This document shows positions 1 through 6,594 of a stretch of 15,249 nucleotides of DNA, in pieces. A program made the position numbers and the translations under genes. Below the pieces are notes generated by a model. That model was not told where the DNA came from. It saw nothing but the letters and a program-made list of their open reading frames with translations, and ran no database searches. The stretch's first letter is position 1. Every line of letters begins with the position of its first letter. Source of the DNA: Fen-671 sp035502515 (GTDB lineage: Bacteria; Actinomycetota; Acidimicrobiia; Acidimicrobiales; Palsa-688); contig DATJUH010000109.1 of the NCBI GenBank assembly GCA_035502515.1, positions 1 to 15,249 of the forward strand, read 5' to 3'.

Positions 1-2
1 TG

Positions 3-605
3 GCGCTGAGCCCGTACGGCGTCTGGAGCGAGACTTCCACGACCGCCGACCTCAACACCTCCGGCATCGACGCGAGTTACGCCAGCGCCCTCGGCGGCAC
101 GGTGCCGGCCACGCACTTCATCGTCGACACCAGCCGCAACGGCGTCGGCCCTGACAACATGCAGAGCTACGCCGCCGCTCCCTACGACCAGCCCAGCAGC
201 GTCATCAGCTCCCTCGTGAGCGGCAACTGGTGCAACCCGCCCGAAGAGGGCCTGGGGCTGCGGCCAACCGCCGCCCCCGGCGTCATGCTGAGCTCGCTGG
301 ACTCCTACCTGCCGGCCAACCCGCCACTGCTCGACGCCGACCTGTGGGTCAAGACGCCGGGTCAGTCGGATGGCCAGTGTGACGCTGCGGGCGGCGTACG
401 CAGCTGGGATGATGCCGCCTACACTCCGCCCATCCCCGGCTGGCCGAGCAGCGCCAGCGCCGCTTTCCAGACATTCGACCCGCTGTGGAGCCTCCAGACC
501 GACTCGGTCTTCACCGACCCCGCGGCGGGGGCCTGGTTCTCCCAGCAGGCGCTCATGCTTGCTCAGAACGCGAGCCCCGCGCTGACGCCGCTGGTCTTCC
601 CCTGA
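3..605 (+). CDS. Glycoside hydrolase family 6 (cellulase/cellobiohydrolase), 3' part only
   Basis: The frame is open from the first complete codon, so the N-terminal part lies outside the window. GH6 enzymes are inverting beta-1,4-glucanases (endoglucanase or cellobiohydrolase) and are normally secreted. The visible residues follow the family's C-terminal half: FIVDTSRNG, then WCNPPEEGLGLRPT, then LDADLWVKTPGQSDGQCD. The Asp at bases 369-371, in the VKxPGxSDG segment, matches the proposed catalytic base region of GH6. The protein ends with the usual AGAWFSQQALMLAQNASP-type helix and a short tail. No carbohydrate-binding module follows. An insert of about 35 residues rich in Pro, Ser and Ala (bases 417-520) lies between the catalytic Asp and the last helix. 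Family assignment is firm; endo versus exo specificity cannot be read from this part. Confidence 0.9.
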   Translation, partial: ALSPYGVWSETSTTADLNTSGIDASYASALGGTVPATHFIVDTSRNGVGPDNMQSYAAAPYDQPSSVISSLVSGNWCNPPEEGLGLRPTAAPGVMLSSLDSYLPANPPLLDADLWVKTPGQSDGQCDAAGGVRSWDDAAYTPPIPGWPSSASAAFQTFDPLWSLQTDSVFTDPAAGAWFSQQALMLAQNASPALTPLVFP

Positions 606-647
606 TCAGACGGCGGCAGGCCTCGAGGCACCGATGAGCACGACCCC

Positions 648-776
648 ATGGGAGGGACTCCGGTGGCTCGCCCTGGGCGCGGCGCGAAGCGCTGTCCACT
701 GTACGGTGCCCATCCCCTCAGGGAACGAAACGGAGCCCGCACCCCGGTTCGGTGGTCCAATCTGGGAGACTCGTAA
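648..776 (+). CDS. Possible 42-aa ORF, unrecognised
   Basis: An ATG ORF lies in the same frame as the upstream GH6 gene, 42 bases after its stop. It encodes a basic, Arg- and Gly-rich peptide. Its TAA stop is directly followed by the GTG of the next small ORF. I see no family resemblance and no convincing ribosome binding site, and high-GC DNA often leaves such frames open by chance. It may be non-coding 3' sequence of the GH6 transcript. Confidence 0.15.
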   Translation: MGGTPVARPGRGAKRCPLYGAHPLRERNGARTPVRWSNLGDS

Positions 777-923
777 GTGACACTGAAGGCCAAAGAACTG
801 GCCAACTTCTGCCCAGACACGATCGAAGAAGCTGCCGTTGCCGCCGACCGGGGCCTCTGCCGCATTGGGGCCGACAGCGAATTGTGCCTCGCCTTCCTGC
901 GCCATACTGGCCTCAAGCTATGA
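777..923 (+). CDS. Possible 48-aa small protein, unrecognised
   Basis: This GTG-initiated ORF follows a purine-rich GGGAG (764-768) at 8 bases and begins directly after an in-frame TAA. The peptide has ordinary protein-like composition: acidic/hydrophobic, with three Cys, including the stretch LANFCPDTIEEAAVAADRGL that looks helical. Third codon positions are mostly G or C. It does not match a family I know. Reality as a gene is uncertain. It could be an independent small protein or a remnant of a larger gene broken by the TAA at 774-776. Confidence 0.3.
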   Translation: MTLKAKELANFCPDTIEEAAVAADRGLCRIGADSELCLAFLRHTGLKL

Positions 924-1290
924 CCGTACCGCGCGGTATTAGGCGAAGGTCTTTAGTGCGTCCCGAGGAGGCCAATGTTGGGTATCTAGCCAAGGCGCGC
1001 TGACGTTCGATCGGGCAGGAACGTATTGTAGCTTATTTTGAGGGTCCGAATAGCGTAACTGTGAGATCACAATTCTCCATTTAAATGGCCCAGCGAGCCG
1101 CACAGGTGCCAATGAATCAGAGCGACGGGAGGGATCGCAGTTATGGCTGACCGCCGGCATTACATAGCCTACAAGGAAATGTCGACAATTCGTAGAAGTG
1201 ACAGACGAACAGTTATAACAGTGGTGCGGGGCGAGGTACGGCACGGGCCTGCGGGACCACTTCGGCTGGATGAACCGAGCGCTTGTTGAG
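924..1290. other. Gene-free stretch of lower GC between GH6 and DUF4185
   Basis: This stretch is visibly more AT-rich than its surroundings, has stops scattered in all frames, and shows no ORF with protein-like composition. It precedes a DUF4185 gene whose N-terminal part is missing, so it may hold decayed coding sequence. One forward reading (about 1216-1290) gives a Gly/Arg-rich segment with FGWMNRAL that faintly resembles the GWRSN-type motif of DUF4185 N-termini, but the match is too weak to annotate. No tRNA, repeat or mobile-element end was seen. Confidence 0.4.
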
Positions 1291-1364
1291 TTCCTAAAGC
1301 AACCAATTGCAAGCGAGACCCGAGTTTCACAGGCAATCCCGGGCGCCTTAGCTCTCAAAAGGTC

Positions 1365-2030
1365 GTGGGCGTGGAGCAGACCGTCATACCCACTTATGGG
1401 GTGGCGGCCGGCAACACCATGTACCTGTATTACGTGTCAGTGAAGGAGTTCGGCGCTCCCGGGCACTGGACCTGCAATTATTCCGGTGTGGCCTACTCCA
1501 AGGACGGCGGCCAAACCTGGACCAAGGACCACGAGGCCACGTGGCCCGGTGACAGCAACTTTGGCCAGGTCGCACTGGTTGACCGCGCGCAGTTCATATA
1601 CGTTTTCGGGATCCCGTGCGGCCGTTATGGCGGGCTGGAGGTCGCCCGCGTGCCCCAAAAGGATGTGCTCGATACTTCGGCTTACCGATATTGGGACGGG
1701 AAAGAGTGGACAACCTCCTTATCCGCCGCGGTCCGGGTCGTACCGGCGCCCGTCGGAGAACTGTCGGTCCAGTGGAACTCGTATTATCGCAAATGGCTGA
1801 TGATGTACCTCATCGACCCGGCCGGCCAGATCGTAATCCGGACGGCCGATCAGCTCACCGGCCCGTGGAGCGGGGCGCAAGTAGTGGTGACGTCCCGGCA
1901 GTACCCGGAGCTGTACGCCCCCTTTATAACGCCGAAGTGGGACGCCGGGCCCGCCATCTACTTCAACATGTCGATGTACGGTCCGTACCAGGTTTTCCTC
2001 ATGCACACCTCGTTGTCGTCGTCCCCCTAG
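1365..2030 (+). CDS. DUF4185 domain protein, probably N-terminally truncated
   Basis: The 221-residue reading shows DUF4185 hallmarks in order: TVIPTYGVAAGN, a YLYYVSVKEFGAPGHW stretch, NYSGVAYSKDGGQTW, YVFGIPCGRYGGLEVARVP, VGELSVQWNSYYRKWLMMYL, TGPWSG, and the closing YFNMSMYGPYQVFLMHT. DUF4185 proteins are usually secreted and adopt a propeller-like fold of unknown or carbohydrate-related role. Family members are commonly 300 residues or more and have a signal peptide; this one has neither. Recognisable family sequence (a GRLSSQKVVGVEQTVIPT-like run) continues in frame upstream of the GTG to an in-frame TGA at 1287-1289, so the chosen start is probably not an original one. The N-terminal blade and export signal appear to have been lost or frameshifted. 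The gene is convergent with the tetR gene downstream. It may be a pseudogene. Confidence 0.7.
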   Translation: MGVEQTVIPTYGVAAGNTMYLYYVSVKEFGAPGHWTCNYSGVAYSKDGGQTWTKDHEATWPGDSNFGQVALVDRAQFIYVFGIPCGRYGGLEVARVPQKDVLDTSAYRYWDGKEWTTSLSAAVRVVPAPVGELSVQWNSYYRKWLMMYLIDPAGQIVIRTADQLTGPWSGAQVVVTSRQYPELYAPFITPKWDAGPAIYFNMSMYGPYQVFLMHTSLSSSP

Positions 2031-2042
2031 CCGACGAGAGGC

Positions 2043-2059
2043 CGGGCCCGACGGGCTCG
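2043..2059. terminator. Hairpin between convergent genes
   Basis: A 7-bp stem (CGGGCCC against GGGCTCG, one G-U wobble) with a 3-base loop sits in the 34 bases between the DUF4185 stop and the tetR stop. There is no clear T-run on either side. The position suits a two-way terminator, but the call rests on the stem alone. Confidence 0.4.
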
Positions 2060-2064
2060 AGACC

Positions 2065-2736
2065 CTAATCGTCTGTTAGGGGCGAGGCCGCCTCCGGGCT
2101 CGGCTGGAGCTGGGCCAGGCGGCTGACGATGGCAATCACCAGCTGGTCCTGATCGGGCCAGGGGATGGTGGGCGCCATCTCGGCCCTCAGGGTGGCCAGC
2201 CCGTGAAGGGCAGCCCATATGGCGACGGCATCGGCGAAGTGGTCTTGGCTGACGGACCGGCCGGCGCTGGCACAGTCGGCGATGCCCTGCACCAGCACGT
2301 TGAGGGCGGCGGCTCCTTCGGCCATGGAGTAGTCGGCCACCGGTCGCTGGCGCGTGCGCACCTCCGGGTGCTCGAACAGGGCTCGGTACCGGCGCGGGTA
2401 ATCGGCGGAGTAGCGCAGGTAGGCTCCACAGCCGGCCAGGAGCCGTTCGACAGGGTCCGTAAAAGGAGCTATGGCGGCTTCCAGCGCGGTCCTGAACGCG
2501 ACGAAGCCGTCTGCGCACAGCTGGTCGAGGATGGCTTCGCGGTCGGGAAAGTGGGCGTAGATCGACGGGGCGGCTATCCCGACGGCGCGGGCCACGGCAC
2601 GCAGCGTTATGGCTTCTGAGCTACCGGTCGTCTCGAGGATCTCGGAGGCGGCGTCGAGGATGTCCTGGCGGAGCCGGGAACCTTCTCCCCGCGGGTTGCG
2701 GGAGCGCTGACGAGCAGCGGCTATCTCTGTACTCAC
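2065..2736 (-). CDS. TetR/AcrR family transcriptional repressor
   Basis: The 223-residue protein has an N-terminal TetR helix-turn-helix at about residues 24-70 (RQDILDAASEILETTG, then ITLRAVARAVGIAAPSIYAHF and the DREAIL helix). A helical ligand domain follows, whose ADAVAIWAALHGLATLR segment is typical of the WHG/TetR_C_13 group. TetR proteins bind DNA as dimers and release it when a ligand binds the C-terminal domain. The start is GTG (2734-2736), with no clear ribosome binding site, so initiation may be leaderless. The gene is divergent from a DHA2 exporter with 74 bases between the starts, and a perfect inverted repeat in that gap overlaps the exporter promoter. By the usual logic of such pairs it represses the exporter and perhaps itself. 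The ligand is unknown. Confidence 0.93.
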   Translation of the reverse strand: MSTEIAAARQRSRNPRGEGSRLRQDILDAASEILETTGSSEAITLRAVARAVGIAAPSIYAHFPDREAILDQLCADGFVAFRTALEAAIAPFTDPVERLLAGCGAYLRYSADYPRRYRALFEHPEVRTRQRPVADYSMAEGAAALNVLVQGIADCASAGRSVSQDHFADAVAIWAALHGLATLRAEMAPTIPWPDQDQLVIAIVSRLAQLQPSPEAASPLTDD

Positions 2737-2745
2737 AGATTTAAC

Positions 2746-2774
2746 TTTACATCCGTTTGCTCACGTGTTACAAC
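2746..2774 (+). promoter_or_regulatory. Promoter of the DHA2 exporter
   Basis: TTTACA (2746-2751), a 17-base spacer and TACAAC (2769-2774) match the sigma-70-type consensus at 5 of 6 and 4 of 6 positions. The spacing to the start codon and the AGGAG ribosome binding site at 2800-2804 are suitable. The -10 box lies within the inverted repeat at 2768-2786. Confidence 0.55.
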
Positions 2775-2786
2775 TAACAGTTGTAA
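2768..2786. promoter_or_regulatory. Operator, perfect inverted repeat (likely TetR site)
   Basis: TTACAACTAACAGTTGTAA is a perfect 8-base inverted repeat around AAC. It covers the exporter's -10 box. A second, overlapping symmetry pairs CTAACAGT (2774-2781) with ACTGTTAG (2794-2801), so two dimers could bind on neighbouring faces. Position and symmetry fit autorepression plus exporter repression by the divergent TetR protein; the binding itself is inferred. Confidence 0.6.
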
Positions 2787-2810
2787 GTCAACGACTGTTA
2801 GGAGAGGACG

Positions 2811-4409
2811 ATGACCACCGTTTCCACCCTTAGCTCGAAGCGCTGGACGGCCGGCATGGCCCACCCCGGCCGGCGCAAGATACTGGCCGTACTTTGCTTG
2901 TCGCTACTGATCGTGGTTATCGACAACACCGTGTTGAACACCGCTCTGCCTACCCTGGCCCGCCAGCTGCACGCCGGCACGTCCAGCCTTCAGTGGATCG
3001 CAGACGCTTTCAGCCTGGTCTTCGCCGCCCTGCTCGTGACCGCCGGGGCGATCGGGGACCGCTTCGGGCGCCGCCAGGCCCTGGTTGGAGGTTTGGTGCT
3101 GTACGCGGTCGGTTCGACCGGCGCCGCCCTGGCCGGATCGGCCGGCACGCTCATCACATGGCGGGCGGTGATGGGGGCGGGCGCCGCCTTTGTCATGCCG
3201 GCCACCCTCTCGATCCTCAACTCGGTGTTCCCTTCGACTGAGCGCCCGCAGGCCATCGCGCTGTGGTCGGCAGTGGCCGGAGTGGCCGTTGTCATCGGGC
3301 CCACACTCGGCGGCTTTCTGCTGGCCCACTTCGCCTGGGGGGCCGTCTTCTGGGTGAACCTGCCGTTCGTCGCAGTTGCCCTCGCCGCCATCGTCACTGT
3401 GGTGCCCGAGATCGCGGTTACGTCCGACAAGGCCCGTCTGGACGTGACCGGAGTGATCATGTCCGCCGCCGGTCTGGTCGCGCTGGTCGACGCCATCATC
3501 GAAGCGCCCGACAGGGGGTGGGCCTCCCCGCTGACCCTCGGCGAGCTGGCCCTGGCGATCGCCGTGCTCGCCGGTTTCGTCATCTGGGAGCGTCACACTG
3601 CCAACCCGATGATCGACGTCCGGGTCTTCACCCATCGAGCCTTCAGCGCCGCTTCGGGTGCCCTGGCCCTGACCTTCTTCGCCTTGTTCGGCAGCCTGTT
3701 CGTGCTCACCCAGTACCTGCAGCTCGTACATGGCTACAGCACTCTTTCCGCCGGTGTCCGGGCTTTGCCCTTCGCTCTGGCCATGGGCGCCGTCTCCCCG
3801 GTGAGCGGCATCCTCGCCCAGCGGTTCGGCGTTCGTCGCATCGTCCCCGCCGGCCTGGCGTTGATGGGCGCCGGCCTGTGGTGGCTGAGCAATGTCACTC
3901 CCGCCACCGGTTACCCCCACCTGGCCGCGGCCGTCGTACTGATGGGCGCCGGGATGGGCCTGATCATGGCCCCGGCGTCCGAGTCCATCATGAGCGCCCT
4001 CCCCCACGAACAGGCCGGGGCCGGTAGCGCCATCAACGACACCGTCCGCGAGGTGGGCGGCGCCCTGGGCGTAGCCGTCGTCGGCAGCATCGTCTCCGCC
4101 GCCTATCGCTCCCAGCTGCACCTGACCGGGTTGCTGTCCGGGATCCCGGCCGCAGCTGTGCGAGCCGCCCGCACCTCGGTGGCTGCCGCCGACCAGGTTG
4201 CCGCCGCCGCCGGCCCTCACGCCGCCGGGCTCGCCGTGGCCGCTCACAGCGCCTTCACCACCAGCATGACCGACGGTCTCCAGGTCGTCGCCGGGCTCGC
4301 CGTGGCCGGCGCTTTGGCTGCCGCTTGGGCGCTGCCCAAGCACGGCCGGCCCGACTCCGCTCAGGTCGAGGCGGCTGAGGCGACGGCGCCGGATCTGATC
4401 GCGGCGTAA
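2811..4409 (+). CDS. MFS drug exporter, DHA2 (EmrB/QacA) family, 14 TM
   Basis: The 532-residue membrane protein has the length and pattern of 14-helix DHA2 drug:proton antiporters. IDNTVLNTALP in TM1 (about 37-47) is the family's D1-type motif. GDRFGRR (82-88) is motif A in the loop between TM2 and TM3, and IGPTLGG (162-168) is the antiporter motif C in TM5. Such pumps expel cationic or amphipathic compounds using the proton gradient. The ATG follows an AGGAG at 2800-2804. The divergent TetR protein probably represses it through the inverted repeat upstream. A strong hairpin ends the unit, so it is likely transcribed alone. The C-terminal third is rich in Ala, with a loop after TM13 that is longer than average. 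Substrate is unknown. Confidence 0.95.
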   Translation: MTTVSTLSSKRWTAGMAHPGRRKILAVLCLSLLIVVIDNTVLNTALPTLARQLHAGTSSLQWIADAFSLVFAALLVTAGAIGDRFGRRQALVGGLVLYAVGSTGAALAGSAGTLITWRAVMGAGAAFVMPATLSILNSVFPSTERPQAIALWSAVAGVAVVIGPTLGGFLLAHFAWGAVFWVNLPFVAVALAAIVTVVPEIAVTSDKARLDVTGVIMSAAGLVALVDAIIEAPDRGWASPLTLGELALAIAVLAGFVIWERHTANPMIDVRVFTHRAFSAASGALALTFFALFGSLFVLTQYLQLVHGYSTLSAGVRALPFALAMGAVSPVSGILAQRFGVRRIVPAGLALMGAGLWWLSNVTPATGYPHLAAAVVLMGAGMGLIMAPASESIMSALPHEQAGAGSAINDTVREVGGALGVAVVGSIVSAAYRSQLHLTGLLSGIPAAAVRAARTSVAAADQVAAAAGPHAAGLAVAAHSAFTTSMTDGLQVVAGLAVAGALAAAWALPKHGRPDSAQVEAAEATAPDLIAA

Positions 4410-4435
4410 CCACCCGCTCGTTTCAGGTCGCTACA

Positions 4436-4465
4436 GATGGCCCGGCGCCCAAGCGCCGGGCCATC
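4436..4465 (+). terminator. Strong GC-rich terminator hairpin
   Basis: A perfect 13-bp stem (GATGGCCCGGCGC and its complement) closes a 4-base loop 26 bases after the exporter stop. No T-run follows, as is common in high-GC actinobacteria. It separates the exporter from the pspA operon and shows that in-frame starts upstream of 4590 are unlikely for pspA. Confidence 0.75.
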
Positions 4466-4503
4466 AGCGCGCCCCGGGCGGGGAGGCGGACCGGGCTTCA
4501 TCA

Positions 4504-4540
4504 GGACTGGGCTCATCGGGACTGGGCTCATAGGGACTGG
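4504..4540. repeat. 15-base tandem repeat upstream of pspA
   Basis: GGACTGGGCTCATCG (4504-4518) is followed by GGACTGGGCTCATAG (4519-4533) and a third partial copy, GGACTGG (4534-4540). It lies 50-86 bases upstream of the pspA start and directly upstream of a possible -10 box. It could be a tandem binding site or a slippage repeat. Confidence 0.75.
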
Positions 4541-4552
4541 CGCAGGGCTCGG

Positions 4553-4558
4553 TAGCAT
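4553..4558 (+). promoter_or_regulatory. Possible -10 box of the pspA operon
   Basis: TAGCAT fits the TANNNT form of actinobacterial -10 elements and lies 31 bases before the pspA ATG, leaving room for a leader with GGAG at 4581-4584. No good -35 is visible; the tandem repeat occupies that place, which would suit an activator or alternative sigma factor. Evidence is positional only. Confidence 0.3.
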
Positions 4559-4589
4559 AGAGGCGCTTACCTCGCCATTTGGAGACGAC

Positions 4590-5375
4590 ATGAGTTTTTT
4601 CAAGCGTGCTCACGACATTGTCGAAGCGAAGGCCAACCGGGCGCTGGACAAGGCGGAGAACCCGAGCGAGATGCTCGACCTCAGCTATGAGCAGATGCTG
4701 GAGCAGATCACCAAAGTTCGCACCGCCCTGGTCCAGATAGCCGCCGCCCGCAAGCAACTGGAACTGCAAGAAGACCAGCTGGCCCACACGGTTGACCACC
4801 TCGACCAGCAGGCGGCGCAAGCGGTGCAGCTCAACCGGGACGACCTGGCCCGGGAGGCGCTCAGCCGGAAGGCCGCCGCTCAAGAGCAGGTCGCCGCCCT
4901 CGAGCCGCAGCACCAGCAGTTAGTGGACCAGCAGGACAAGATGGTGCAGACGCTGAACGCGCTGCAGACCCGGGTCAACGAGTTCCGCAGTCAGAAGGAA
5001 ACGTTGAAGGCGCAGTACAGTGCGGCGCAAGCGTCTTCGGCCGTAAACGACCAGATCGCCGGGATCTCGGGGACGTTCAGCGACTCCGGCGCCGCCCTCC
5101 AGCGAGCCAAGGACAAGATCGCCGCCACCCAGGCCCATGCGGGCGCGCTGGATGAGCTACTCCAGTCCGGGGTACTGGAAGACGTCGGCGCCAACCAAGG
5201 CGACGATATCGCCAAACAACTGAACGCTCTCGGCTCCAGCGCCCAGGTCGAAGACGAGCTGGCCGCCCTGAAGGCCAAGGCAAGTCTGGCTGCAGCCCCT
5301 CCCCCCGCCGCCCTCGGCACCGGTGCGTCCACGCCGGCCCCGGAGCAGGCCGGGACGGCGGAGACGGGGCAGTGA
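4590..5375 (+). CDS. pspA: PspA/IM30 family membrane-stress protein
   Basis: The 261-residue product starts MSFFKRAHDIVEAKANRALDK, the usual PspA N-terminal amphipathic helix. A long coiled-coil hairpin follows (about 25-150) with QLNRDDLAREAL at the conserved hairpin tip, and later helices (about 160-225). A Pro/Ala-rich tail ends the protein. PspA/IM30/Vipp1 proteins are bacterial ESCRT-III relatives that polymerise on damaged inner membrane and limit proton leakage. I chose the ATG at 4590 because it gives the conserved N-terminus and follows GGAGA at 4581-4585. A longer in-frame reading would begin inside the upstream terminator stem. The TGA overlaps the next gene's GTG by 4 bases, so translation is coupled. 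The low-complexity tail of about 30 residues is longer than in E. coli PspA. Confidence 0.9.
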   Translation: MSFFKRAHDIVEAKANRALDKAENPSEMLDLSYEQMLEQITKVRTALVQIAAARKQLELQEDQLAHTVDHLDQQAAQAVQLNRDDLAREALSRKAAAQEQVAALEPQHQQLVDQQDKMVQTLNALQTRVNEFRSQKETLKAQYSAAQASSAVNDQIAGISGTFSDSGAALQRAKDKIAATQAHAGALDELLQSGVLEDVGANQGDDIAKQLNALGSSAQVEDELAALKAKASLAAAPPPAALGTGASTPAPEQAGTAETGQ

Positions 5376-5794
5376 CTGATATCGAGCCGGCGGACCTGCC
5401 CGGCCCGGTGGACATGCAGATGGCCGCGGCCGCCCTGCTGGCGAACAACAAGGACGTCAAGATGATGCTGAGGCTCCTCGGGAAGAGCCTGCAGGACACG
5501 CTCGGGGACCGTGTGGAGGTGGCCCACTCCGGCGGTGGCTTGTTCCATCGCCAGACCGACGAGGTCAAAAATATTACTGTCCGCCTCGAGCAGGACGAGT
5601 ACCAAGCAGCTCTGGACGGTCCTTCGGTGCGCTGTACGGTGGGACGCAGTTCCGGGGGCATCCGTATTCGCAGCGAGCAATTGCCAGTCGAGCAATGGCT
5701 GACCCGTCTCTTGTCGGCATTGCAGGCAGAGGCCGTCAGTAACCAGAGTGCCCAGGCCGCTCTCCAGAACGTAATAGTGGGAGGAACCATATGA
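5372..5794 (+). CDS. Unrecognised 140-aa protein, PspA-linked
   Basis: I do not recognise the family. The product is 140 residues, soluble, with no signal peptide or membrane helix. It looks like an alpha/beta protein: an N-terminal helix pair (about 14-45, including MQMAAAALLANNKDVKMMLR), a strand region (about 48-105) with VKNITVRLEQDEY and VRCTVGRSSGGIRIRSEQL, then a C-terminal amphipathic helix (about 106-130, VEQWLTRLLSALQAEAV). This helix-strand-helix layout recalls small chaperone-like or adaptor folds, but that is a guess. It does not resemble the PspA-associated PspAA or PspAB families as I remember them. GTG start and pspA stop overlap as GTGA, and its own stop overlaps the next ATG as ATGA, so it is made together with PspA and the YbjQ proteins and may bind one of them. 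Confidence 0.8.
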   Translation: MTDIEPADLPGPVDMQMAAAALLANNKDVKMMLRLLGKSLQDTLGDRVEVAHSGGGLFHRQTDEVKNITVRLEQDEYQAALDGPSVRCTVGRSSGGIRIRSEQLPVEQWLTRLLSALQAEAVSNQSAQAALQNVIVGGTI

Positions 5795-6594
5795 GCACCG
5801 TCCCTTCAGACCTACCCAAGGACGCCGGGGCCAGGCTCGAGGAGCTCGAGCACGGCCTCTTTACAAGCGATCTCTCCGTCAACGAGTTCCTGCTGGTCAA
5901 GCAGGTCGGTTTTCACCCGCTGGGGCTGGTGATGGGCAGCTCGATTTACCATATTGGGCTTCAAAAGGGCAACTGGGGTTCTTCTCAGGAGCTCACGAAG
6001 TTGACCGCCGCCATGTACGACGCTCGCGAGCTGGCAATGAACCGGATGGAGGAAGAGGCGGACCAGCTGGGCGCCGACGGGGTCGTGGGCGTGCGCCTAG
6101 ACGTCAATTTCTATGAATGGGGCCATGATTCGGCGGAGTTCATCGCCGTGGGCACGGCCGTCAAAGCCGAGGACGGTACTTCCTACCGGAACAAATTGGG
6201 TAAGCCCTTCACCAGTGACTTGAGCGGCCAGGATTTTTGGACCCTCGCTCAAACCGGCTATATGCCCCAGGCCCTGGTCATGGGGACCTGCGTTTACCAT
6301 ATAGCTCACCGGGGCATCGGTCAGGCCCTCGGCCAGATGGGGCAGAACAGAGAACTCGAAAACTTTACCCAGGCGATGTACGACGCCCGCGAACTGGCGA
6401 TGAAGCGGATGCAGGACGAGGCGAACAACCTGTCTGCTACGGGCGTGGTCGGCATGCGACTGGAAGAAAAGAGCCACCAGTGGGGCGATCACACCATCGA
6501 GTTCCTGTCCCTCGGGACGGCCGTGGCCCGCCGGGCCGGAGCGGAGGGTGTGGCCCCACCCCGGCCGACCGCGATCATTACCTTCGACAATTGA
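5791..6594 (+). CDS. Tandem YbjQ-domain (UPF0145) protein, first of three
   Basis: The 267-residue protein is an internal duplication. Repeat 1 (about 23-126) and repeat 2 (about 139-247) each open with FTSDLS and carry a strand with LGLVMGSS or ALVMGTC. Each then has the near-identical MYDARELAM (75-83 and 196-204), a GVVGVRL or GVVGMRL strand, and a closing EFIAVGTAV or EFLSLGTAV strand. The helix followed by GADGVVGVRLD and then GTAV is the signature of YbjQ/UPF0145 (PF01906), a small domain of unknown function that forms ring-like oligomers in solved structures. Ordinary YbjQ proteins are about 100-110 residues, so this is two domains in one chain. It shares an ATGA overlap upstream and a TTGA overlap downstream. 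No signal peptide or membrane helix is seen, so it is cytosolic and possibly works with PspA at the membrane. Confidence 0.88.
   Translation: MSTVPSDLPKDAGARLEELEHGLFTSDLSVNEFLLVKQVGFHPLGLVMGSSIYHIGLQKGNWGSSQELTKLTAAMYDARELAMNRMEEEADQLGADGVVGVRLDVNFYEWGHDSAEFIAVGTAVKAEDGTSYRNKLGKPFTSDLSGQDFWTLAQTGYMPQALVMGTCVYHIAHRGIGQALGQMGQNRELENFTQAMYDARELAMKRMQDEANNLSATGVVGMRLEEKSHQWGDHTIEFLSLGTAVARRAGAEGVAPPRPTAIITFDN

Noticed and set aside
939..1358. Minus-strand 139-codon ORF in the low-GC gap
   Set aside because: No recognisable motifs, composition looks random, and no ribosome binding site is seen.
2904..4343. Minus-strand 479-codon ORF opposite the first exporter
   Set aside because: It is Gly/Asp/His-rich shadow coding opposite a clear DHA2 exporter; such antisense frames are common in high-GC genes.
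4437..4589. Upstream extension of pspA by 51 in-frame codons
   Set aside because: It would start inside the stem of the exporter's terminator and translate the 15-base repeats into a Gly-rich tail; the ATG at 4590 gives the conserved PspA N-terminus and has a ribosome binding site.
6237..6590. Longer N-terminal extension of the second YbjQ protein
   Set aside because: The extension overlaps the preceding YbjQ gene in another frame and has low-complexity, Arg/Pro-rich composition typical of a shadow frame.
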